Positions 23,901-32,206 of a stretch of 64,000 bases of DNA are shown here, in pieces. Each line of letters opens with the position of its first letter. Positions within the stretch are counted from its first letter, which is position 1. The DNA is from Micromonospora andamanensis. Its GTDB lineage: Bacteria > Actinomycetota > Actinomycetes > Mycobacteriales > Micromonosporaceae. The notes beneath the pieces are model-generated. The model saw nothing but the letters and a program-made list of their open reading frames with translations, was not told where the DNA came from and did not search any database. Made by a program: the position numbers and the translations under genes. The stretch spans positions 62,001 through 126,000 of the forward strand of contig NZ_BOOZ01000007.1 in NCBI RefSeq assembly GCF_016863495.1, written 5' to 3'.

Positions 23901-24581
23901 ATGCGCATCCGATCCCTGATCGCGGTCTTCGCCACAGCCATGGCCGGCGTGCTCGGCGCCAGCTCCGGCGCCGTCGCCTCACCCGTCGCCCCGTACATCA
24001 TCGGTGGCGGCACCGTCTCCTCGGCGCCGTGGGCCGCCGCGGTCTTCAGCAACGGCTCGTTCACCTGCTCCGGCACGATCATCGCCCCGCAGTGGGTGCT
24101 CACCGCGCGGCACTGCCTCGGCGGCTCGATGTCGGTACGGGTCGGCAGCGTCTACCGCTCCTCCGGCGGCGTCACCCGCACGGTAAGCGCCACCTACGGC
24201 CAGTACGACGTGGCCCTGATGCGCCTGTCCAGCTCGGTGAGCACCAGCTACGTCACGCTGGCCTCCAGCAACCCGCCGGTCAACTCGACAAACTCGATCT
24301 ACGGCTGGGGCATGACCTGCTACAGCGGCTGCTCGGCGTCGAGTCAGCTCAAGACCGCGAGCGTCCGGGTCACCAGCACGAACGTGAGCGACGCGTACGG
24401 CGGGCAGGCGATCCGCAGCACCCGGATCAACGGCAACGCCTGGCGCGGCGACTCGGGCGGCCCGCAGTTCTACAACGGTCAGCAGGTCGGCGTGGCCTCC
24501 ACCGCCGACGGCCAGAGCATCCAGAACTACGGCAGCGTCGCGTACAACCGTGCGTGGATCCGCTCCGTTTCCGGCGTCTGA
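23901..24581 (+). CDS. secreted trypsin-like serine protease (S1 family)
   Basis: A 226-residue exported protease. A signal peptide of about 27 residues is followed by a very short propeptide, and the mature chain begins IIGGGTVSSAPWAAAV at about residue 33. The catalytic triad is complete: H71 in LTARHC, D103 in QYDVALMRL, S185 in WRGDSGGPQF. Cysteine pairs C56/C72 and C140/C144 suit disulfides. AAGGAG precedes the ATG. It is a standalone gene ending in a strong terminator. The short pro-region implies activation by another protease or by self-cleavage. Confidence 0.94.
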   Translation: MRIRSLIAVFATAMAGVLGASSGAVASPVAPYIIGGGTVSSAPWAAAVFSNGSFTCSGTIIAPQWVLTARHCLGGSMSVRVGSVYRSSGGVTRTVSATYGQYDVALMRLSSSVSTSYVTLASSNPPVNSTNSIYGWGMTCYSGCSASSQLKTASVRVTSTNVSDAYGGQAIRSTRINGNAWRGDSGGPQFYNGQQVGVASTADGQSIQNYGSVAYNRAWIRSVSGV

Positions 24582-24596
24582 CGGTTAGCGCCCGTG

Positions 24597-24646
24597 GCGG
24601 CGCGGATGGTGGGCCCTGCGCCCACCGTCCGCGCCGCGCGGTTTTT
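24597..24646 (+). terminator. rho-independent terminator of the protease gene
   Basis: An 18-bp stem with one G-T pair (arms 24597-24614 and 24620-24637) and a 5-base loop is followed by CGCGGTTTTT. This is the most classical terminator in the window. Confidence 0.9.
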
Positions 24647-24710
24647 CAGCATCCGAGCAGGTGAACAAGGCTCACGATGCGCCGCACCCGCACCTGCCAG
24701 CATCGGAAAC

Positions 24711-25169
24711 GTGCTGGTTGTGACGACGGATCTACTTCCCGGCTACGAGATCCGCCAGATCCTCGGCGAGGTGGTCTCCTCCATGGCCAGGACCCGCAAC
24801 CCGTACCGCGAGGGCGTGAAGAACCTCCGTGGTGGCGCGTACGACCCGATGGCGCCGGACAACCTCACCCGCTGGCGCACCGACTCGGTCGCCCGCCTCG
24901 GCGAGGAGGCCCGGCGGCTCGGCGCGAACGCGGTGGTCGGGATGCGGTTCGACAGCCGCGACTGTGGCGAGATGTGGATGGAGATCTGCGCCTACGGCAC
25001 CGCCGTGATCGTGGTGCCCAAGGTCCCCGACGTCATGCCCCCCGACCAGCCCCTGGTCGCCGCCGAAACGGCCCAGGAACCAGCCTTCGCCGAGACCCCC
25101 GGCGCCATCGCCGAACCAGCGAGCGCCCCCACCCTCGGCACCGCCGCCGAAACCCCCACCCGCGACTAA
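24711..25169 (+). CDS. UPF0145 (YbjQ-like) family protein
   Basis: A 152-residue protein. Residues 1-106 match the UPF0145 family: [20 protein letters not shown], then [19 protein letters not shown] and [15 protein letters not shown]. This family forms small oligomeric rings; its role is unknown. The remaining 45 residues are an Ala/Pro/Glu-rich disordered tail. The GTG chosen gives the family's normal start; another GTG three codons later is possible. It ends 31 bases before the C-rich flank of a palindromic element and converges with purB. Confidence 0.87.
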   Translation: MLVVTTDLLPGYEIRQILGEVVSSMARTRNPYREGVKNLRGGAYDPMAPDNLTRWRTDSVARLGEEARRLGANAVVGMRFDSRDCGEMWMEICAYGTAVIVVPKVPDVMPPDQPLVAAETAQEPAFAETPGAIAEPASAPTLGTAAETPTRD

Positions 25170-25205
25170 CCCCCACTCCCACTCCCACTCCTACCCGCTT
25201 CATCT

Positions 25206-25270
25206 CGTTGATCATGAAGTTGTTGCCTTCCCGCCCGGGGCGCGGCGTGACAACAACTTCATGATCAGCG
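25206..25270. repeat. dispersed palindromic element, copy 1
   Basis: Arms CGTTGATCATGAAGTTGTTG and CAACAACTTCATGATCAGCG match at 19 of 20 positions around a 25-base GC-rich loop. It lies between the convergent UPF0145 and purB genes. C-runs on the left (25168-25197) and G-runs on the right (25281-25298) extend the symmetry. Copies 2 and 3 are at 56298 and 57374. Likely acts as a transcription-stopping or insulating element. Confidence 0.85.
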
Positions 25271-25280
25271 AGGGATGCCC

Positions 25281-25298
25281 GGGGGTGGGTGGGGTGGG
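25281..25298 (+). other. G-quadruplex motif next to palindrome copy 1
   Basis: Four G-runs separated by single T (GGGGGTGGGTGGGGTGGG) start 10 bases after the palindrome and stop just before the purB stop codon. One-base loops predict a very stable quadruplex. The same arrangement occurs after copy 3. Confidence 0.7.
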
Positions 25299-25299
25299 T

Positions 25300-26718
25300 T
25301 TAGAGGATGGGGGGTGGGGAGTAGGTGGCGGCTTGGGGGTGGGACTGGACGATTTTGGTGATTCTTGCGGTTACCGACTGGATCTGGGCGGGGGCGGCGC
25401 CTACGAAGGCGGCGCGGTCGGCTACCAGGGCGTCGATCTCGGGGCGGGTGAGGGTGAGGCGGGTGTCGGCGGCCAGGCGGTCGAAGAGGTCGTTGTCGGG
25501 GGTGGCCTTCTCGCGCATGGCCAGGGCGACCGCGACGGCGTGCTCCTTGATCGCCTCGTGCGCGGTCTCCCGGCCGACCCCCCGACGCACGGCCGCCACC
25601 AGGATCTTGGTGGTGGCCAGGAACGGCAGGAACCGCTCCAGCTCCCGGTTGATCACCGCCGGGTACGCGCCGAACTCGTCAAGCACGGTGAGGAACGTCT
25701 GGAACAGCCCGTCGGCGGCGAAGAAGGCGTCCGGCAGGGCGACCCGGCGCACCACCGAGCAGGAGACGTCCCCCTCGTTCCACTGGTCGCCGGCCAGCTC
25801 GCCGACCATCGACAGGTAGCCCCGGATGATCACCGCGAAGCCGTTCACCCGCTCCGACGAGCGGGTGTTCATCTTGTGCGGCATCGCGCTGGAGCCGACC
25901 TGGCCCGGCTTGAAGCCCTCGGTGACCAGTTCCTGACCGACCATCAGCCGGATCGTGGTGGCCAGCGACGACGGTGCCGCAGCCACCTGCGCCAGCGCGG
26001 AGAGCACGTCGAAGTCGAGCGACCGGGGGTACACCTGCCCCACGCTGTCCAGCACCCGGTTGAAACCGAGGTGCTCGGCGACCCGCCGCTCCAGCTCGGC
26101 CACCTTCTCGGCGTCACCGTCGAAGAGGTCGAGCTGGTCGGCGGCGGTACCCACCGGGCCCTTGATGCCCCGCAGCGGGTACCGAGCGATCAGGTCCTCC
26201 AGCCGCTCGTACGCGATCAACAGCTCCTCGGCGGCCGACGCAAAGCGCTTGCCCAGCGTGGTGGCCTGCGCCGCCACGTTGTGCGACCGGCCGGCCATCA
26301 CCACGTCGGCGTACTCGTGGGCGTGCCAGGCGAGCCGGGCCAGCGTTGCCACCACCCGGTCCCGGATCAGCTCCAGCGAGCGGCGCACCTGGAGCTGCTC
26401 GACGTTCTCGGTGAGGTCCCGGGAGGTCATCCCCTTGTGCACGTGCTCGTGCCCGGCGAGCGCGCTGAACTCCTCGATGCGGGCCTTCACGTCGTGCCGG
26501 GTCACCCGCTCCCGCTCCGCGATCGAAGCCAGGTCGACGTCGTCCAGCACCCGCTCGTACGCCTCGACCACCCCGGCCGGCACCGGGACACCCAGATCCC
26601 GTTGCGCCCGCAGCACCGCCAGCCAGAGCCGCCGTTCCAGCCGGACCTTCTCCTCCGGCGACCAGAGGTTGACCAGCTCGGGCGAGGCGTACCGATTGGC
26701 AAGCACGTTCGGAATCAT
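25300..26718 (-). CDS. purB: adenylosuccinate lyase
   Basis: Catalyses two purine steps: SAICAR to AICAR and adenylosuccinate to AMP. The 472-residue product has the fumarase/aspartase superfamily signature [10 protein letters not shown], plus [39 protein letters not shown] and [16 protein letters not shown]. The ATG opening [20 protein letters not shown] was chosen because it is the family start; a GTG two codons upstream is close. The last codons (SPPPIL) fall in a G-rich tract beside a palindromic element. It is divergent from vapBC, so the vapBC operator lies in the shared upstream region. Confidence 0.96.
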   Translation of the reverse strand: MIPNVLANRYASPELVNLWSPEEKVRLERRLWLAVLRAQRDLGVPVPAGVVEAYERVLDDVDLASIAERERVTRHDVKARIEEFSALAGHEHVHKGMTSRDLTENVEQLQVRRSLELIRDRVVATLARLAWHAHEYADVVMAGRSHNVAAQATTLGKRFASAAEELLIAYERLEDLIARYPLRGIKGPVGTAADQLDLFDGDAEKVAELERRVAEHLGFNRVLDSVGQVYPRSLDFDVLSALAQVAAAPSSLATTIRLMVGQELVTEGFKPGQVGSSAMPHKMNTRSSERVNGFAVIIRGYLSMVGELAGDQWNEGDVSCSVVRRVALPDAFFAADGLFQTFLTVLDEFGAYPAVINRELERFLPFLATTKILVAAVRRGVGRETAHEAIKEHAVAVALAMREKATPDNDLFDRLAADTRLTLTRPEIDALVADRAAFVGAAPAQIQSVTARITKIVQSHPQAATYSPPPIL

Positions 26719-26775
26719 CGTCACCCCACCATTCTCGCGGTATCGCGGCGCAGCTACCCGCGCGGGTCCGGCCGG

Positions 26776-26801
26776 ATATACTACTTTCGCAAGTCGTATA
26801 T
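26776..26801. promoter_or_regulatory. vapBC operator overlapping its -10
   Basis: ATATACTACTT and AAGTCGTATAT are 10-of-11 complementary arms around TCGC. A perfect TATACT -10 hexamer lies within the left arm. It sits 13 bases before the vapB ATG. VapB-type antitoxins repress their own operons through such palindromes, so this is very probably the autoregulatory site. Confidence 0.75.
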
Positions 26802-26814
26802 AGGGGGGTGCTCG

Positions 26815-27024
26815 ATGACCAAGATCCTGGTGGACGTCGACGACGAGGCACTGGCCGACGCGGCCGCTGCGTTCGGCACCAAAACCAAGAAGGACACTGT
26901 CAACGTCGCCCTGCGTGAGGCGGCGGCACGAATGCGCCGCGCCCGGGCGCTCGCCGAACTGAGCGACCGGGCCGAGGCGGGCGATTTCGACGAACTCTTG
27001 GAGAAGACGACCTACCGCCCATGA
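26815..27024 (+). CDS. vapB: VapB-type antitoxin
   Basis: A 69-residue antitoxin of the type II VapBC family. It opens [20 protein letters not shown], the ribbon-helix-helix DNA-binding pattern, continues [20 protein letters not shown], and ends with an acidic toxin-binding tail [13 protein letters not shown]. It should bind VapC and, with it, repress the operon. Ribosome-binding GGGGGG lies nine bases upstream of the ATG. The stop overlaps the toxin start by four bases (ATGA). Confidence 0.9.
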   Translation: MTKILVDVDDEALADAAAAFGTKTKKDTVNVALREAAARMRRARALAELSDRAEAGDFDELLEKTTYRP

Positions 27025-27446
27025 GCTACGCGGAGTATCTCGTCGACACCAGTGCGCTCGTCCGGCTGCTGCGGGATCCGGCAGTACGTGCCCGCTGGGA
27101 GCAGCCGCTCGTCGCCGGCCTGCTCGCCGTCTGTCCACTTGTCGAGTTGGAGTTCCTCTACTCGGCCCGCTCGGCCAGCGACCGCGCCCGGCTGGTGGAG
27201 TTACTCCGTACCGTGTTCAGCTGGGTGCCAGTGTCGGAACGCGGCTACGAACGAGCGGCCGAGATCCAGAGCGAGTTGACCGACCGGGGCACCCATCGCT
27301 CAGCTGGAGCAGTCGACCTGCTGATCGCCGCGACCGCCGAATATCACGGCCTGTCCCTGCTGCACTACGACCGCGACTACGACCAGATCGCGAACGTGAC
27401 AGGCCAGCCGATGCGGTGGTTGGCCCCTGCAGGCACCCTCAAGTAG
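27021..27446 (+). CDS. vapC: VapC-type PIN-domain RNase toxin
   Basis: A 141-residue PIN ribonuclease that would cleave RNA when freed from VapB. The acidic metal-binding residues are in [12 protein letters not shown] (first Asp), [12 protein letters not shown] (Glu), [14 protein letters not shown] (Asp) and [10 protein letters not shown] (last Asp), so the active site looks complete. It is translationally coupled to vapB. The gene ends 18 bases from the converging thiolase gene, with no room for a separate terminator. Confidence 0.92.
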   Translation: MSYAEYLVDTSALVRLLRDPAVRARWEQPLVAGLLAVCPLVELEFLYSARSASDRARLVELLRTVFSWVPVSERGYERAAEIQSELTDRGTHRSAGAVDLLIAATAEYHGLSLLHYDRDYDQIANVTGQPMRWLAPAGTLK

Positions 27447-27464
27447 TAGCCGACGTCGATCGGA

Positions 27465-28757
27465 TCAGCGGTCGAGGATGGCGGTTACGCCTTGGCCGCC
27501 GGCGGCGCAGATGGAGATCAGGCCGCGTCCGGTGCCCTTGGCGGCGAGCAGTTTGGCCAGGGTGGCGACGATCCGGCCGCCGGTGGCGGCGAACGGGTGA
27601 CCGGCGGCCAGCGAGGAGCCGTTCACGTTGAGCTTGTCGGGGTCGATCGCGCCGAGGGGGGCGTCCAGACCGAGGCGGTCCTTGCAGAACTCCGGCGATT
27701 CCCAGGCTGCCAGGGTCGCCAGCACCTGGGAGGCGAACGCCTCGTGGATCTCGTAGTAGTCGAAGTCCTGAAGGGTGAGCCCGGCCCGGGCCAGCAGCCG
27801 GGGCACCGCGTACGCGGGCGCCATCAGCAGCCCCTCGTCGCCGTGCACGAAGTCCACGGCGCCCGTCTCCGACCAGGAGAACCAGGCAAGCACCGGCAGG
27901 TTGTGCTCGCGCGCCCACTCTTCGCTGGCCAGCAGCACGGTGGAGGCGCCGTCGGTCAACGGCGACGAGTTGCCAGCGGTCATGGTGGCCCGTTCGGCGT
28001 CCGGTCCCTTGGCACCGAAGACCGGCCGCAGCGAACCCAGCTTTTCCAGTGTGGTGTCGGGCCGCAGGTTCTGATCGCGGGTCAGCCCCAGGTAGGGAGT
28101 CATCAGGTCGTCGAAGAAACCCGTGTCGTACGCGGCGGCGAGCCGCTGGTGCGAGCGCAGGGCCAGTTCGTCCTGCGCCTGCCTGTCAATGTTCCAGTGC
28201 AGCGCGGTCCGCGCGGCGTGCTCGCCCATGGACAGACCGGTCCGCGGCTCGGCGTTGCGGGGGATCTCCGGCTTGAACGGCTGGGCCGGGCGCAGTTTCG
28301 CGGCGATCCGGAGTCGCTCGCCGAGGGTGCGGGCGGAGTTGAGCTTGAGCAGCGTGCGGCGCATGTCCTCGTTGACCGCGAGCGGGGCGTCCGAGGTGGT
28401 GTCGACGCCACCGGCGATGCCGACGTCGAGCTGCCCGAGGGCGATCTTGTTGGCGACCAGGATCACCGCCTCCAGGCCGGTGCCGCAGGCCTGCTGGATG
28501 TCGTACGCCGGGGTGTGCGGGTCGAGCTTCGAGCCGAGCACCACCTCGCGGGTGAGGTTGAAGTCCTTCGAGTGCTTGAGCACCGCCCCGGCGACGACCT
28601 CACCGATCCGCTGCCCGGCCAGGCCGAATCGGGCGATCAGCCCGTCCAGCGCGGCGCCGAGCATGTCGGCGTTGGAGGCGCTGGCGTAGCGCGAGTTGGA
28701 GCGGGCGAAGGGGATCCGGTTGCCGCCGATGATTGCGACCCGTCGAACGTTCTGCAC
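27465..28757 (-). CDS. fadA2: acetyl-CoA C-acyltransferase (thiolase), FadA2-like
   Basis: A 430-residue thiolase for the last beta-oxidation step. The acyl-accepting Cys is C91 in IQQACGTGLEAVILV. The base/acid residues are in YYEIHEAFASQV, LAAGHPFAATGGRI and ISICAAGGQGVTAI. NSSPLTDGAS is also standard. The GTG start follows GAGGAGACGGATC and excludes a longer arginine-rich frame. It is divergent from fabG4, exactly as fadA2 (Rv0243) and fabG4 (Rv0242c) are in M. tuberculosis, which supports the assignment. Confidence 0.9.
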   Translation of the reverse strand: MQNVRRVAIIGGNRIPFARSNSRYASASNADMLGAALDGLIARFGLAGQRIGEVVAGAVLKHSKDFNLTREVVLGSKLDPHTPAYDIQQACGTGLEAVILVANKIALGQLDVGIAGGVDTTSDAPLAVNEDMRRTLLKLNSARTLGERLRIAAKLRPAQPFKPEIPRNAEPRTGLSMGEHAARTALHWNIDRQAQDELALRSHQRLAAAYDTGFFDDLMTPYLGLTRDQNLRPDTTLEKLGSLRPVFGAKGPDAERATMTAGNSSPLTDGASTVLLASEEWAREHNLPVLAWFSWSETGAVDFVHGDEGLLMAPAYAVPRLLARAGLTLQDFDYYEIHEAFASQVLATLAAWESPEFCKDRLGLDAPLGAIDPDKLNVNGSSLAAGHPFAATGGRIVATLAKLLAAKGTGRGLISICAAGGQGVTAILDR

Positions 28758-28846
28758 GATCCGTCTCCTCGAAAGTGTTGCCCGCACCTTGACGCGGCCG
28801 GCGACTGGGCCGGCCGTGCCGCCACCGCCCTACTGCCGGTCTCTCT

Positions 28847-28862
28847 TACTCGCCAGTAGGCT
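28847..28862 (+). promoter_or_regulatory. leaderless fabG4 promoter with TACT-N4-AGTA dyad
   Basis: TAGGCT (28857-28862) ends six bases before the fabG4 ATG, so the transcript probably begins on the start codon. The dyad TACT-CGCC-AGTA (28847-28858) overlaps it. TetR-type lipid regulators often use sites of this kind, so it is a plausible operator for the divergent fadA2/fabG4 pair. Confidence 0.4.
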
Positions 28863-28868
28863 ACGCCT

Positions 28869-30242
28869 ATGACCGACAGGTATGCGAGCTTCGTCCAGTC
28901 GGGCGCCGGGCGGGCGCTGGTCAAGCGTCTCGGGCTGCCTGATCCGCCGCGACTGCGCCGGCACACCCCCGGCGAGCCGATCCTGCCCGGGCTGGTCCTG
29001 CTCGGCGCCGCTGCCGGCGGTCGGCTCACCGAGCCGGTCAGCAAGGCCCTGGCCGCCGCCGGGCTCGCCCTGCGGGATCCGGCCACCGCCGTGCCCGATC
29101 CGGCAACCGGTCGTACGCCGGAGAGCGCCGCCCTCGTCTTCGACGCTACCGGCATCACCGACTCGTCCCAGCTGCGCCAGCTCTACGACTTCTTCCACCC
29201 GCAGGCCCGGGCGGTGCGGCCCAGCGGCCGGGTGATCGTGCTGGGCACGCCGCCGGCCGAGTGCGGTACGCCCCGCGAGGCGACCGCCCAGCGGGCTCTG
29301 GAAGGGCTGACCCGCAGCATCGGCAAGGAGTTCGGCCGGGGCACCACCGCGCAACTGGTCTACGTGACGCGGGAGGCCGACGCCGGCACCTGGACCAGCC
29401 TGGAGGCGACCCTGCGGTTCCTGCTGTCGGGCCGTTCCGCGTACGTCTCCGGGCAGGTGATCCGGGTGGGTGCCGGCCAGGCGACCGCACCGGCCGACTG
29501 GGACCGCCCGCTCGACGGGCAGGTGGTGCTGGTCACGGGTGCGGCCCGGGGCATCGGCGCGGCCCTGGCCCGGGTGCTGGCCCGCGACGGCGCGACGGTT
29601 GTGGCACTCGACATCCCGGCCGCCGGGGACGAGCTGGCCGCTGTCGCGAACGAGATCGGTGGCAGCGCCGTGCAGCTCGACCTGACCGCCGCCGACGCGC
29701 CGGCCCGGCTCGCCGAGCATCTGGCCAGCCGGCACGGCCGGGTGGACGTGGTGGTGCACAACGCCGGCATCACCCGGGACAAGACCCTCGGCCGGATGGA
29801 CGCCGACCGGTGGGACCAGGTAATCGACGTCAACCTGTCCAGCCAGGAGCGGATCAACGACCTGCTGCTGGAGCGCGGGTTGATCCCGTCCGGCGGCCGG
29901 ATCGTCGGTGTCTCCTCGATCGCCGGGATCGCCGGCAACCGGGGCCAGACCAACTACGCCACGAGCAAGGCCGGGGTCATCGGACTTGTCGATTCGCTCG
30001 CCCCGGCGTTGCGGGAACGGCAGATCAGCGTGAACGCGGTGGCACCCGGGTTCATCGAGACCCGGCTGACCGCCCGCATTCCAATGGTGCTGCGGGAAGC
30101 CGGTCGCCGGATGAACAGCCTCTCGCAGGGCGGGCTGCCGGTGGACGTCGCGGAGACCATCGGCTGGCTGGCCTGGCCGGCGTCCGGCGCGGTGAGCGGC
30201 AACGTGGTCCGGGTCTGCGGCCAGAGCCTGCTGGGGGCGTGA
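28869..30242 (+). CDS. fabG4: 3-oxoacyl-(ACP/CoA) reductase, FabG4-like
   Basis: A high-molecular-weight FabG of 457 residues, NADH-dependent for 3-oxoacyl thioesters of long chains in the mycobacterial counterpart. Residues 1-210 form a degenerate flavodoxin-like N-terminal domain. Residues 213-457 form the SDR domain: cofactor loop LVTGAARGIGAALAR, VHNAGITRDKTL, the catalytic Ser in VSSIAGIAG and the YATSK pair, and AVAPGFIETRLTARI. Its stop overlaps the htdX start by one base (TGATG). The three-gene arrangement fadA2 / fabG4-htdX mirrors Rv0243-Rv0242c-Rv0241c. Confidence 0.93.
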   Translation: MTDRYASFVQSGAGRALVKRLGLPDPPRLRRHTPGEPILPGLVLLGAAAGGRLTEPVSKALAAAGLALRDPATAVPDPATGRTPESAALVFDATGITDSSQLRQLYDFFHPQARAVRPSGRVIVLGTPPAECGTPREATAQRALEGLTRSIGKEFGRGTTAQLVYVTREADAGTWTSLEATLRFLLSGRSAYVSGQVIRVGAGQATAPADWDRPLDGQVVLVTGAARGIGAALARVLARDGATVVALDIPAAGDELAAVANEIGGSAVQLDLTAADAPARLAEHLASRHGRVDVVVHNAGITRDKTLGRMDADRWDQVIDVNLSSQERINDLLLERGLIPSGGRIVGVSSIAGIAGNRGQTNYATSKAGVIGLVDSLAPALRERQISVNAVAPGFIETRLTARIPMVLREAGRRMNSLSQGGLPVDVAETIGWLAWPASGAVSGNVVRVCGQSLLGA

Positions 30243-31369
30243 TGGCCAGGCGCAGACGCGGCGACGAACCGGCTGACGACCTGTCGGTCGGCGAGCTGAT
30301 TGACGGGCCGACCGAGATCCTGACCCCGCAGATCCGGGCCGCCGCGCTCGCCGGCCCGTCAGGCAGCGGTGGAGACCTGGAGGCTACCCACGATCTGTCC
30401 GGCCTCGCCCCGGCTGGCGGTGGCTCCGACCCGTCGGCGGTGGAACCGACGGGGACGAGCCAGGCCGGCACGCGCGCGGCCGGCACTGCGACCGGGCCCG
30501 GGGACCCGGCGGCGCGGGCCCGGGTGGAACTCTCCCGGCTGCCGGCGGCCGGTCCGCTGTACCGGCGGGCGCTGCTGAACGCGCTGCCGGGGCTCGGCGG
30601 CCGGCGTGGTGCCGGGGTACCGGCGGTGGAACTGGCGGTGACCGGAGTGCCTGTTGACCCGGAGCGGCTGGCCGACTACGACCGGGTCTGCGGGTTCCGC
30701 CTGGCCGACCGGCTGCCGGCGACCTTTCCGCACGTCATGGGCTTTCCGCTGGCGCTGCGCCTGATCACCGCGCCGGAGTTCCCGATCCCGCTGACCGGGG
30801 TGGTGCACGTCGGCAACCGGATCACTGTGCGTCGGCCGGTCACCGTCACCGACCGGCTGGACTTCGCCACCTGGGCGGAGAACCTGCGCCCGCACGACCG
30901 GGGGCGGCAGGTGGACGTCGTACTCGTCGGGTCGGTGGACGGCGAGGAGGTGTGGCGCGGCGTCTCGACGTACCTCGGCCGGCAGCGCACCCCGGGTGGC
31001 GGTGAGCGGCGCGACCACGGTGAGCGACAGGCACCGCCGGCCGCCACCGCCCGCTGGCCTGTCACCCCCCGGGTCGGTACGGACTACGCGCGGGTCTCCG
31101 GCGACCACAACCCGATCCACACCTCGCGGTTGGGGGCGCGGCTGCTCGGCTTCCCCCAGCCCATCGCACATGGCATGTGGAGCAAGGCACGGTGTCTCGC
31201 GGCGTTGGAGAGCCGGCTGCCCGAGGCGTACACGGTGGACGTGGCGTTCAAGCTGCCCGTGCCGTTGCCCGGCACTGTGGCGTTCAGCGCCACGGCGCTC
31301 GCCCCGGGCTGGGATTTCAGCCTGCACGACAGGCGTGGCCGCCCGCATCTGGTGGGCACCATCCGCTGA
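30242..31369 (+). CDS. htdX: MaoC-like 3-hydroxyacyl-thioester dehydratase, HtdX-like
   Basis: A 375-residue double-hotdog (R)-specific hydratase/dehydratase. The N-terminus is extended by a Gly/Ala/Thr-rich stretch (about 40-95), probably disordered. The first hotdog has FPHVMGFPLALRLI and TVRRPVTVTDRLDFAT. The second has the hydratase 2 motif YARVSGDHNPIHTS with catalytic Asp and His, then FPQPIAHGMWSKARCL. It would dehydrate the product of the FabG4 reaction, or the reverse in beta-oxidation. Coupled to fabG4 by a one-base overlap; a strong terminator closes the operon. Confidence 0.9.
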   Translation: MARRRRGDEPADDLSVGELIDGPTEILTPQIRAAALAGPSGSGGDLEATHDLSGLAPAGGGSDPSAVEPTGTSQAGTRAAGTATGPGDPAARARVELSRLPAAGPLYRRALLNALPGLGGRRGAGVPAVELAVTGVPVDPERLADYDRVCGFRLADRLPATFPHVMGFPLALRLITAPEFPIPLTGVVHVGNRITVRRPVTVTDRLDFATWAENLRPHDRGRQVDVVLVGSVDGEEVWRGVSTYLGRQRTPGGGERRDHGERQAPPAATARWPVTPRVGTDYARVSGDHNPIHTSRLGARLLGFPQPIAHGMWSKARCLAALESRLPEAYTVDVAFKLPVPLPGTVAFSATALAPGWDFSLHDRRGRPHLVGTIR

Positions 31370-31371
31370 GC

Positions 31372-31402
31372 GGGGCCGGGTACTTGCCCGGCCCCCCTTT
31401 TT
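31372..31402 (+). terminator. rho-independent terminator after htdX
   Basis: A 9-bp stem GGGGCCGGG/CCCGGCCCC with a 6-base loop is followed by CCTTTTT. It separates htdX from the next operon's operator by only 12 bases. Confidence 0.88.
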
Positions 31403-31414
31403 CCGCTAGGTTCT

Positions 31415-31443
31415 TCTCAGGTAGAGATATTCTCTAAGTGAGA
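31415..31443 (+). promoter_or_regulatory. 29-base palindromic operator of the Nudix operon
   Basis: The pattern is TCTCA-N2-TAGAGA-TAT-TCTCTA-N2-TGAGA, with all 11 paired arm positions perfect. A TATTCT hexamer (31428-31433) over the centre could be the -10, so a bound regulator would block RNA polymerase. The first gene encodes a Nudix/winged-helix protein of the NrtR type, the obvious candidate to bind here. Confidence 0.78.
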
Positions 31444-31453
31444 GTGATTGAGC

Positions 31454-32206
31454 GTGAACGAGCAGGACTTCCTCGCCACCTACGACCCGAGCGCCTACCC
31501 GGCGGTTGCGGTCACCGTCGACATCGTCGCCCTGACCATTCGTGACGGTGCACTGCACCTGCTGCTGATCCGCCGCGGCGAACAGCCGTACGCCGGCCGC
31601 TGGGCACTTCCCGGCGGGTTCGTCCGGCCCGACGAGGACCTGGCCGTCGCCGCCCGGCGGGAGCTGGCCGAGGAGACCGGCCTCGACGGCGAGCCGCTCC
31701 GCCGGGTCCATGTCGAGCAGCTCGCCTCCTACGGCGCACCCGACCGGGACCCCCGGATGCGGATCGTCTCGATCGCCCATCTCGCCTTCGCCCCCGACCT
31801 GCCGGACGCGACGGCCGGCACCGACGCCGACGAGGCGGCCTGGGTGCCGGTCACCGAGCTGACCAACCGTCAGCTCGCCTTCGACCACGACCGGATCGTC
31901 TCCGACGGGCTGGAGCGGGCCCGCTCAAAGCTGGAGTACACCCCGCTGGCCACTCGATTCCTCGCACCCGAGTTCACCATCGGGGAGCTGCGGGCCGTCT
32001 ACGAGACGGTCTGGGGCCACCAGCTGCACGCCGGCAACTTCCACCGCAAGGTGCTCTCGGTGCCAGGGTTCGTGGAGAGCACCGGCGCCAGCACCGAACG
32101 CGGCGGCGCCCGGGGTGGCCCGCGCGCCCGGCTCTACCGGGCCGGGGACGCGCGACTGCTGCACCCGGCGCTGCTGCGCCCGGCGCGCGAGGAGACGGTG
32201 CGATGA
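31454..32206 (+). CDS. Nudix hydrolase with C-terminal winged helix, NrtR-like regulator
   Basis: A 250-residue protein. NrtR-type proteins join a Nudix domain that binds ADP-ribose-like nucleotides to a DNA-binding domain, and control NAD metabolism in known cases. Here the Nudix box GX5EX7REUXEEXGU is intact (from GFVRPDEDL to EETGL, about residues 57-79), so catalysis is possible. The C-terminal part, FTIGELRAVYETVWGHQL then NFHRKVLSVPGFVE, matches the winged helix. GTGAGAG lies nine bases before the chosen GTG; a TTG two codons earlier is possible. The stop overlaps the next start by four bases. The 29-base palindrome is its probable operator. Confidence 0.88.
   Translation: MNEQDFLATYDPSAYPAVAVTVDIVALTIRDGALHLLLIRRGEQPYAGRWALPGGFVRPDEDLAVAARRELAEETGLDGEPLRRVHVEQLASYGAPDRDPRMRIVSIAHLAFAPDLPDATAGTDADEAAWVPVTELTNRQLAFDHDRIVSDGLERARSKLEYTPLATRFLAPEFTIGELRAVYETVWGHQLHAGNFHRKVLSVPGFVESTGASTERGGARGGPRARLYRAGDARLLHPALLRPAREETVR

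Noticed and set aside
25168..25298. CRISPR or simple satellite
   Set aside because: Only one inverted repeat with C-runs and G-runs is present; no repeated spacer units. The same palindrome elsewhere shows that it is a dispersed element.
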